A stretch of 5,214 nucleotides of DNA, from assembly GCA_029265335.1 (NCBI GenBank), contig JAJUJN010000178.1, positions 1 through 5,214 of the forward strand. The letters run 5' to 3'. Shown in pieces: positions 1-4,527 of the stretch (position 1 is the first letter of the stretch; each line of letters begins with the position of its first letter). Below the pieces are notes generated by a model that saw only the letters and a list, made by a program, of their open reading frames with translations, ran no database searches and was not told the DNA's origin. This DNA is from Alcaligenaceae bacterium. GTDB taxonomy: Bacteria > Pseudomonadota > Gammaproteobacteria > Burkholderiales > Burkholderiaceae_B. The position numbers were made by a program, and so were the translations under genes.

Positions 1-206
1 CGCGGCAACAGATCGGCTGGGTGATTGTGGGGGGAATGACCTTTGGTACTCTCATGACGCTCTTTGTGGTGCCTGTGGTGTATCGGCTCATCGCCTCGCG
101 CAACCCCCACCGTGTGCGCGAAGTGAGCGCCACTTCCGTCGCAACACCCACTGAGCCTCCTGCTGCAACGGCTGCGGCTCATCCCCCACCTGCGGAGTCG
201 GTCTGA
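1..206 (+). CDS. RND efflux transporter, C-terminal end (5' truncated by window)
   Basis: Reading from base 3 gives 67 codons before TGA at 204-206; bases 1-2 (CG) finish a preceding codon, probably Ser. The peptide begins RQQIGWVIVGGMTFGTL and continues into LFVVPVVYRLI, the signature of the last transmembrane helix (TM12) of AcrB/MexB-type inner-membrane proton-driven multidrug transporters. After the helix come basic residues (ASRNPHRVR) and a tail rich in Ala, Pro and Thr, which would be cytoplasmic. The family is about 1000-1050 residues long, so nearly all of the protein lies to the left. Substrate and subfamily (HAE1 or a related class) cannot be judged from this fragment. The stop overlaps the start of the next gene, implying one transcript. 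I am sure of the family, not of the specific pump. Confidence 0.9.
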   Translation, partial: RQQIGWVIVGGMTFGTLMTLFVVPVVYRLIASRNPHRVREVSATSVATPTEPPAATAAAHPPPAESV

Positions 207-1378
207 TGTCTGTTTTCTTGCGGTGTCGCTGGCGGCTTTGCATCGCCCTGCTCTTGCCCTTGGTTCTGTGGGCCTGCAACGACACAGTGGGCGATGGACA
301 CCTTGAACCCACGCTGGAACAGAAAATCGGCCAAATGGTCATGATGGGCTTTGCCGGCACCGACCCTTCGCACGAAGGAGTGCAGGCTGTACTGAACCAC
401 ATTGAGGCCGAACGACTGGGTGGCGTGGTGTTCTACCGTTACAACGTAGAAAGCCCCGAACAAACCCGAGCGCTCAATCAGGCCTTGATGACTGCCACGC
501 CGGGCTCATTACCGCTTTTGCGCGCCATCGATCAAGAAGGCGGTTTGGTGCAGCGCTTGAATTCGCGTAACGGCCATCATGATCATCCGTCGGCCCAGGC
601 AGTGGCCGAAAGCCAAACGCCCGAGCAGGCTTACGATACCTACCGCGATCAGGCCAGCATGGTTCGAGAAGCGGGTTTCAACTTCAATCTGGCGCCGGTG
701 GTGGATCTCTACAACCGGCCCGGGAGCCCATCGACTGAACCGGGTTCGCCGGTGATCGGCGGCTTGGGCCGGGCCTTTGCGAGCGATCCGGCAACGGTCA
801 TGGCCTATGCCAGCGCTGCCATACGGGCGCATCGCGACACAGGCGTGCTCACGTCGCTCAAGCACTATCCCGGTCATGGCCTGGCTCGTGGCGACAGCCA
901 TCAAGGATTGGTGGACGTCACCGACGATTACCAGCCGATCGAGCGCGCCCCGTTTCGCGGCCTCATTGCGGCCGGCCTCGCCGATAGCGTGATGGGCGCC
1001 CATCTGGTGAACCGCAACGTAGACCCGCTCTACCCTGTTACGCTTTCCACTCGCTATCTAGAGCCGTGGTTGCGACAGGAGGACGGCCTGGGCGAAGGCG
1101 TGATCGTGACCGACGATCTCTTCATGGGCGCCATTCAACTACACCACGATTTCGAAGAAATCGTGGTTCGCGCCATTCAAGCGGGCAACGATTTGCTGAT
1201 ATTCTCCAACAATCCGGCAGCCGCGCCCGAGATCGAAGGCTTCGAACCTCAGCACGACATTCCCTTGCAGGTGATCGAAGTGGTGATGGCTGCCATCAAT
1301 CGCGGCGAACTCAGCGCCACGCGAATCCACGACTCCTGGCAGCGATTGCAGGAGTTTCGTGCCCGTGCGGCGTTCTGA
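206..1378 (+). CDS. Glycoside hydrolase family 3 lipoprotein, beta-N-acetylglucosaminidase (NagZ-like)
   Basis: This 390-residue protein has a lipoprotein signal: basic start (RCRWR), hydrophobic stretch LCIALLLPLVLWA and lipobox LWAC, so Cys24 would be lipidated. The residue after it is Asn, not Asp, which under the E. coli Lol rule favours the outer membrane. The rest is one GH3 N-terminal TIM barrel: IDQEGG at 108-113, KHYPGHG at 219-225 followed by the D230-S-H232 acid/base dyad typical of NagZ-type enzymes, and VTDD at 301-304 with D303 as expected nucleophile. Such enzymes remove terminal N-acetylglucosamine, often from peptidoglycan fragments. Classical proteobacterial NagZ is cytoplasmic and unlipidated, so this one likely acts in the periplasm or at the surface, and I withhold the symbol. 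The ATG overlaps the RND stop (TGATG), with GGAG at 194-197 eight bases upstream, so translation is probably coupled. The substrate is inferred from family only. Confidence 0.88.
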   Translation: MSVFLRCRWRLCIALLLPLVLWACNDTVGDGHLEPTLEQKIGQMVMMGFAGTDPSHEGVQAVLNHIEAERLGGVVFYRYNVESPEQTRALNQALMTATPGSLPLLRAIDQEGGLVQRLNSRNGHHDHPSAQAVAESQTPEQAYDTYRDQASMVREAGFNFNLAPVVDLYNRPGSPSTEPGSPVIGGLGRAFASDPATVMAYASAAIRAHRDTGVLTSLKHYPGHGLARGDSHQGLVDVTDDYQPIERAPFRGLIAAGLADSVMGAHLVNRNVDPLYPVTLSTRYLEPWLRQEDGLGEGVIVTDDLFMGAIQLHHDFEEIVVRAIQAGNDLLIFSNNPAAAPEIEGFEPQHDIPLQVIEVVMAAINRGELSATRIHDSWQRLQEFRARAAF

Positions 1379-1462
1379 GGCACCGCCTGGCCGTCCAGCC
1401 CGGCGGAATGAACGCTCAGCGAAGCTACCCAGCAACCCCAACTTTTGTACGGACACTCACCC

Positions 1463-2218
1463 ATGCGTTATATCGTGCTCGATACCGAAACCACCGGCCT
1501 CGATCCTCAACTTGGCCATCGGGTGGTGGAGATCGGCTGCGTAGAAATTCACGGTCGGCAGCTCACCGGCCGCAATTTCCACACCTACCTCAATCCTGAT
1601 CGCGATATCGACCCCGGTGCCGAGGAAATCCATGGTTTGTCACGCGAATTTCTGGCCAACCACCCTCGCTTCGAGCAGAAGGTAGACGAGTTTCTGGAGT
1701 TTGTGAAAGGGGCCTGCGTGATCATCCACAACGCCGCTTTCGATGTGCGTTTTCTTGATGCTGAGCTGCAGCTACTGGGGCGACCTGCGTTCAGCACCCA
1801 TTGCAACGAAGTTTTCGACACGCTCGCCCAGGCACGCCAGATGCACCCGGGCAAACGCAATTCACTGGATGCTTTATGCGACCGCTACGGCATCAGCAAC
1901 GCCCATCGCACCCTGCACGGCGCCTTGCTCGACTCCGAGCTTCTGGCCGAAGTATGGCTGGCCATGACTCGCGGCCAGAATACGCTGGCGATCGATGCAC
2001 CCGACGAAGCTACCCAAGGCTTGGATTCTTTGCGCGCCCGTCGGGGCCTGGGCCTGGAACTGCCCGTGGCCCGAGCCAGCGCCGAGGAGCTGGCCGCCCA
2101 CGAAGCCTATTTGGAATCGCTCGACAAAGCTGCCAAAAGCGGCAGCAGCTTGTGGCGTCAACTCAGCTCTCCAGCCGAAGCCTTGGAACCCGCAACAGAA
2201 CTTGCAGATCAAGCTTGA
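1463..2218 (+). CDS. dnaQ: DNA polymerase III subunit epsilon (3'-5' proofreading exonuclease)
   Basis: The 251-residue product is the DEDDh exonuclease that proofreads for the replicative polymerase, bound to the alpha subunit (DnaE) and the beta clamp. The metal and catalytic residues are all present: D7 and E9 in LDTETTG (Exo I), D94 in HNAAFD (Exo II), and H152 with D157 in LHGALLD (Exo III). The stretch PGKRNSLDALC is nearly identical to E. coli. QNTLAI at 172-177 sits where E. coli has its beta-clamp motif QTSMAF. The C-terminus carries the usual flexible region and the GSSLWR segment (227-232), matching the alpha-binding end of E. coli epsilon, then extends about 19 residues further. 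I chose ATG 1463, which has GGA at 1451-1453; an in-frame TTG at 1445 would add six residues unlike the family. It follows the GH3 gene by 84 bp. The usual neighbour rnhA is not adjacent. Confidence 0.96.
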   Translation: MRYIVLDTETTGLDPQLGHRVVEIGCVEIHGRQLTGRNFHTYLNPDRDIDPGAEEIHGLSREFLANHPRFEQKVDEFLEFVKGACVIIHNAAFDVRFLDAELQLLGRPAFSTHCNEVFDTLAQARQMHPGKRNSLDALCDRYGISNAHRTLHGALLDSELLAEVWLAMTRGQNTLAIDAPDEATQGLDSLRARRGLGLELPVARASAEELAAHEAYLESLDKAAKSGSSLWRQLSSPAEALEPATELADQA

Positions 2219-2231
2219 ACTCTGCTAATAT
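2202..2231 (+). promoter_or_regulatory. Probable sigma-70 promoter for the tRNA-Val gene
   Basis: A good extended -10, TGCTAATAT (2223-2231), lies just after the dnaQ stop codon. A weak -35 candidate TTGCAG (2202-2207) lies 18 bp upstream, inside dnaQ. The bases after the -10 are TGCGCTC; a GC-rich discriminator is typical of stable-RNA promoters under stringent control. Transcription would begin near 2238 and give a leader of about 120 nt before the mature tRNA. This is an eye-based call, and the -35 matches only three of six consensus bases. Confidence 0.5.
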
Positions 2232-2249
2232 TGCGCTCTTTCTCGCAGG

Positions 2250-2264
2250 GCGCTGATTCAGCGC
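2250..2264 (+). repeat. Short hairpin in the tRNA leader
   Basis: GCGCTG-ATT-CAGCGC forms a perfect 6-bp stem with a 3-nt loop, just downstream of the proposed tRNA transcription start. No T-run follows, so it is not a standard intrinsic terminator for dnaQ. It could be a 5' leader structure or a weak, Rho-assisted end for dnaQ; I cannot choose between them. Confidence 0.4.
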
Positions 2265-2280
2265 GGCTCGCCACGCAGTG

Positions 2281-2331
2281 CAAAGCTGCAAAACAGAACT
2301 GCAGCATTCCGGGTTTCAGCCCAAAGCTGCA
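2281..2331 (+). repeat. Repeated CAAAGCTGCA element in the tRNA leader
   Basis: CAAAGCTGCA occurs at 2281-2290 and again at 2322-2331, both times followed by an AAC (AAAC or GAAC). A TGCAGC at 2300-2305 lies between and can pair with the GCTGCA half of either copy (loop of 9 nt with the first). This gives mutually exclusive hairpins in the leader upstream of the tRNA. The elements are short, so chance is possible. No reading frame or recognised RNA family explains the 139 bp between dnaQ and the tRNA. Confidence 0.4.
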
Positions 2332-2357
2332 GAACCAAGGCGGGCCCACCTTCAAGC

Positions 2358-2432
2358 GGGCGGTTAACTCAGTGGTAGAGTGCCACCTTCACACGGTGGA
2401 AGTCACAAGTTCGAATCTTGTACCGCCCACCA
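2358..2432 (+). tRNA. tRNA-Val (anticodon CAC)
   Basis: The full cloverleaf can be drawn. The acceptor stem is GGGCGGT/ACCGCCC (7 bp), the D stem is ACTC/GAGT with loop AGTGGTA, and the anticodon stem is CCACC/GGTGG with the 7-base loop TTCACAC. The variable loop is AAGTC and the T stem is ACAAG/CTTGT with loop TTCGAAT. The discriminator is A2429 and CCA is encoded at 2430-2432. The anticodon CAC (2390-2392) follows U33 and reads the GUG valine codon; A35, C36 and A73 are valine identity elements. The stem-loop CCACC-TTNACA-GGTGG resembles E. coli tRNA-Val(GAC). It lies downstream of dnaQ in the same direction and its 3' end touches the convergent methyltransferase stop codon. Confidence 0.95.
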
Positions 2433-3128
2433 TCATCTCTCCCGCACAAACTCCCCTTTCACGTTGCCAAACGGCGATACCTCTAGCTTCACCACCTGTA
2501 GTTGAACCGCGCTGGTCAGAGCAACCAGGTCTTCGGGCTCGTACAGGCAAACGGGCTGGGCGATGCCGTGATGTGCGGCAACCGCCGAGGCCAATGGTGC
2601 AAAGCGTTCGGGCAGGTGGCGATCACGGTGGGGGTAGCCGCGAGACAATTCCGAACCCATGCCCGACACTGACAGAAAACACCGCGCCTGAGGCGTGAGC
2701 CGCTCGCCCAGAAGGTTCAGCAGGGCCACGGCTTCGTCGAACCGCAAATAGTGCAAAAAGCGCTGCGAATAAAGCAAACTGATGGCGGGAGGAAGGTGAT
2801 GCGGCCTGAGATCGCGCACATCAAGCGACACATGCTGCAAGGGCAAAAAGCGTTCGAGTTGACTGCCGTGCCAGCACACCTGCTGGGCAGGCAGTTGATC
2901 GATAAGAAGTGTGGGCACGCCCAAGGCGGCAAAACGCAGGGCTTGCACTCCGCTGCCCCCGCCAAGATCGATGGCATGGCCAGGCTTCTGGGCCTTGAAC
3001 ACGCTGAACGCATGCGCCACAGCCGCGGCATCGAGCGCATCCATGCGTTGGCTGGAGATATCGGCACCGTGGACACCTGTGGTGGGCCGCAACTCGTCGC
3101 CGTAGCGGTTGAAACGCTGTTCAGGCAT
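2433..3128 (-). CDS. Class I SAM-dependent methyltransferase
   Basis: The 231-residue protein has a Rossmann-type methyltransferase fold. Motif I is AIDLGGGSG (52-60), the SAM-binding glycine loop. An acidic residue ends the second strand (LLID, D77), binding the SAM ribose, and LDVRDL (102-107, D103) fits motif II near the adenine. The later segment CFLSVSGMGSELSRG (150-164) and a C-terminal beta region (LQVVKLEVSPF) fit the rest of the core. There is no signal peptide or membrane segment, so it should be cytoplasmic. No motif points to a substrate; small molecule, RNA or protein are all open. ATG at 3128-3126 has AGGA (3138-3135) six bases upstream, which settles the start. The gene is divergent from the DUF3820 gene and convergent with the tRNA, whose CCA end is at 2432, so any transcript past the stop is antisense to the tRNA. 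Confidence 0.85.
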   Translation of the reverse strand: MPEQRFNRYGDELRPTTGVHGADISSQRMDALDAAAVAHAFSVFKAQKPGHAIDLGGGSGVQALRFAALGVPTLLIDQLPAQQVCWHGSQLERFLPLQHVSLDVRDLRPHHLPPAISLLYSQRFLHYLRFDEAVALLNLLGERLTPQARCFLSVSGMGSELSRGYPHRDRHLPERFAPLASAVAAHHGIAQPVCLYEPEDLVALTSAVQLQVVKLEVSPFGNVKGEFVRER

Positions 3129-3176
3129 GATTTTTCCTAGGTAAACGCCGGTCTACCACAGAAGCTCGCCACCACC

Positions 3177-3203
3177 TTGGTGCCAAAGCGTCCAGACTAC
3201 AAT
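3177..3203 (+). promoter_or_regulatory. Candidate promoter for the DUF3820 gene
   Basis: TACAAT (3198-3203) is a 5/6 match to the -10 consensus, with TTGGTG (3177-3182) as a possible -35 at a short 15-bp spacing. Transcription would begin near 3210, leaving a leader of about 23 nt to the ATG at 3233. The -10 is credible, the -35 weak. I could not identify a clear divergent promoter for the methyltransferase in the same 104-bp gap. Confidence 0.4.
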
Positions 3204-3232
3204 CCGGGACTCTGCCCGCCAAGAGTTTGCTC

Positions 3233-3460
3233 ATGAATGCCGACGATCTCGAGTTGCTGGTCACTCGTACCATGCCATATGGCAAATATCGTGGTCGACT
3301 GATCGCGGATCTACCGGGCCCTTACCTGCACTGGTTCGCCCGTCAGGGCTTCCCTGCTGGCGAAATTGGCCGCCTGCTGGCCCTGATGCGCGAAATCGAT
3401 CACAACGGCCTGAGTGACCTTCTCAAGCCTTTGCGGGCCAAACACCCACCCCCACGCTGA
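3233..3460 (+). CDS. DUF3820 family small protein (putative QSregVF)
   Basis: This 75-residue protein matches the DUF3820 family (Pfam name: putative quorum-sensing-regulated virulence factor) along its length. The hallmark is MPYGKYRG at 14-21, then LIADLPGPYLHWFARQGFP with the conserved W34-F35-A36, then EIGRLLALM and the closing HNGL-x(3)-LLKPLR. The biochemical function of the family is not established, and the virulence name derives from Pseudomonas expression data, so it should not be read as a function here. No signal peptide or membrane segment is present; the protein is probably cytoplasmic. I start at ATG 3233, with GAG at 3223-3225 upstream; a TTG two codons earlier is possible but less likely. 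It is divergent from the methyltransferase and precedes an unknown acidic protein by 106 bp. Confidence 0.85.
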   Translation: MNADDLELLVTRTMPYGKYRGRLIADLPGPYLHWFARQGFPAGEIGRLLALMREIDHNGLSDLLKPLRAKHPPPR

Positions 3461-3491
3461 GGCCCCTCGTTTCAGCGGACGAAGCTGAGGC
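3456..3491 (+). repeat. Direct repeat GCTGAGGC with competing TCAGC arm
   Basis: GCTGAGGC occurs at 3456-3463 (spanning the DUF3820 stop) and at 3484-3491. TCAGC at 3472-3476 lies between and can pair with either GCTGA, forming alternative hairpins with loops of 11 and 7 nt. No T-run follows, so a standard intrinsic terminator is unlikely. It may be an RNA stem ending the DUF3820 mRNA, or chance. Confidence 0.35.
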
Positions 3492-3554
3492 GGTTCGGTT
3501 TGCGCGCCTCCTTGCCAAGACGCGTACCATGGAGGGTGAGTTTTTATCCCCTAC

Positions 3555-3558
3555 GGAG
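3555..3558 (+). promoter_or_regulatory. Ribosome binding site that decides the start at 3567
   Basis: GGAG at 3555-3558 precedes two in-frame ATG codons, at 3561 and 3567. Spacing is only 2 nt to the first but 8 nt to the second, so the second is the better start; the protein then begins MDTLD rather than MPMDTLD. Confidence 0.6.
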
Positions 3559-3566
3559 CAATGCCA

Positions 3567-3836
3567 ATGGATACGCTGGACCCGGCAGATAGCCGGCATA
3601 TCACCACCATCGATGTCGAAGGACACAGCACGGAGATCACCGAGGTGGATCTGGGCGACGGAATGAGCCGCAAGCTGGTCGCTTCTGTGCCCAGCCTGGG
3701 CGAATCGTTTGCGGTGGAATTCACCATTCACGACCGTGAAGAGCACGACGAGTCCAGCGGGCGCGACGGCGCTTTCAACGACGCCGTGATTGAATTATTG
3801 CGCGAACAGGTGCTCACTCACATCGATCACAACTGA
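3567..3836 (+). CDS. Hypothetical acidic protein, 89 residues
   Basis: I do not recognise this protein. It has 21 Asp/Glu against 6 Lys/Arg, six His, no Cys or Trp, no signal peptide and no hydrophobic segment, so a soluble cytoplasmic protein is expected. The first half looks strand-rich with alternating polar and hydrophobic residues (HITTIDVEGHSTEITEVDLG, residues 11-30). The middle reads SFAVEFTIHD, then comes a charged, probably flexible segment (REEHDESSGRDG). It ends in a likely helix, DAVIELLREQVLTHI. A clear ribosome binding site, good codon usage and lack of a competing frame support it as a real gene. It follows the DUF3820 gene on the same strand, but 106 bp separate them, so it may have its own promoter. 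It converges on ybbA with a 16-bp gap. Confidence 0.7.
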   Translation: MDTLDPADSRHITTIDVEGHSTEITEVDLGDGMSRKLVASVPSLGESFAVEFTIHDREEHDESSGRDGAFNDAVIELLREQVLTHIDHN

Positions 3837-3848
3837 GCCGCTAGGCTC
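3835..3848. terminator. Small hairpin between convergent genes
   Basis: GAGCC-GCTA-GGCTC is a 5-bp perfect stem with a 4-nt loop, overlapping the stop codon of the acidic protein gene and lying 4 bp from the ybbA stop. A shared bidirectional terminator would be expected here, but the stem is short and no T-run follows on either strand, so the call is weak. Confidence 0.3.
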
Positions 3849-3852
3849 CAGC

Positions 3853-4527
3853 TCAAGCCGCCAGCAAACGACCCGCCGCCAGTTCGATCTGGCGGTGGCA
3901 ACGACTGGCCAAGGCAGGGTCGTGCGTGACCAGCACCAGCGTGGCGCCATTTTCGCGATTGAGCTCAAACATCAGATCGATCACCGCCCCTCCGGTGGTG
4001 GCATCCAGGCTGCCGGTGGGTTCATCGGCAAACAAGACGGCCGGTTTCATCACGAAGGCGCGCGCGAGCGACACTCGCTGCTGCTCGCCGCCCGACAAGG
4101 TCCGCGGATAATGATGCAGGCGTTCGGCCAGGCCCACGCGTTCCAGCATGGCCTCGGCAGCGGTCCGCGCCGGCTGACCCGTGAGCTCGAGCGGTAACAT
4201 CACGTTTTCGAGCGCGCTCAGATGCGGCAATAGCTGAAATGACTGAAACACAAAAGCTACCGACTTCGCGCGCAATTTTGCCCTCGCATCTTCGTCGAGC
4301 GCACCAAGGTCGTGACCCAGCAGGCGCACCGTGCCCGACGTGGGTAAATCCAGCCCGGCCAGCAACCCCAACAAGGTAGACTTGCCCGACCCGGAACTGC
4401 CGGTAATGGCCACAGTCTCACCCTGCGCCACCGTAAACTCGACCTGATCGAGAATGGTGAGGGTGCCGGTGGCATCCTGCACTTGGTGCGAAACACCGCA
4501 AACTTCGATTACCGACTGAGCCGTCAT
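3853..4527 (-). CDS. ybbA: ABC transporter ATP-binding protein, YbbA type
   Basis: The 224-residue protein is a complete ATPase subunit of the MacB/LolD-like ABC group; E. coli YbbA is about the same length. Visible motifs are Walker A GSSGSGKST (43-51), Q-loop Q95 in FVFQSFQLLP, signature LSGGEQQR (144-151), Walker B VLFADEP with catalytic E169, D-loop SLD (173-175) and H-loop H202. The divergent tesA next door is the classical context of ybbA in E. coli and Pseudomonas, which separates it from lolD and ftsE. In those genomes ybbA is followed by the large permease gene ybbP. Here the downstream side ends after 16 bp at a convergent gene, so the ATPase is without an adjacent permease. ATG 4527-4525 has GAGGAA seven bases upstream on its strand. 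The transported substrate is not known for the family. Confidence 0.9.
   Translation of the reverse strand: MTAQSVIEVCGVSHQVQDATGTLTILDQVEFTVAQGETVAITGSSGSGKSTLLGLLAGLDLPTSGTVRLLGHDLGALDEDARAKLRAKSVAFVFQSFQLLPHLSALENVMLPLELTGQPARTAAEAMLERVGLAERLHHYPRTLSGGEQQRVSLARAFVMKPAVLFADEPTGSLDATTGGAVIDLMFELNRENGATLVLVTHDPALASRCHRQIELAAGRLLAA

Noticed and set aside
509..1003. Open frame of 164 codons on the minus strand inside the GH3 gene
   Set aside because: The plus strand encodes an intact GH3 active site through this stretch; the minus frame is a shadow typical of GC-rich codon bias.
1445..1462. TTG start for dnaQ at 1445, six codons upstream
   Set aside because: The added residues have no counterpart in the family, and ATG 1463 has a usable GGA at proper distance and starts directly before the first beta strand.
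2310..2357. Possible decayed second tRNA just upstream of tRNA-Val
   Set aside because: GGGTTTCAGCCC and GGCGGGCCCACC resemble T-arm and acceptor pieces, but no D arm or anticodon arm can be drawn in register, so I cannot support a tRNA remnant.
2231..2698. Open frame of 155 codons on the + strand across the tRNA
   Set aside because: It runs straight through the tRNA-Val gene, whose translation gives the well-known spurious peptide ending TVEVTSSNLVPP, and then antisense to the methyltransferase. It has no family similarity.
2751..3140. Open frame of 129 codons on + opposite the methyltransferase
   Set aside because: It lies antisense to a gene with clear SAM-binding motifs and a good ribosome site, and its own protein shows no recognisable domain.
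3512..3547. Promoter TTGCCA ... TTTTAT before the acidic protein gene
   Set aside because: The spacer would be 24 bp, too long for a sigma-70 promoter, and no better pair is visible.
3790..4197. Open frame of 135 codons on + opposite the end of ybbA
   Set aside because: It is antisense to the Walker B and signature motifs of ybbA and also overlaps the end of the acidic protein gene; no domain is seen.
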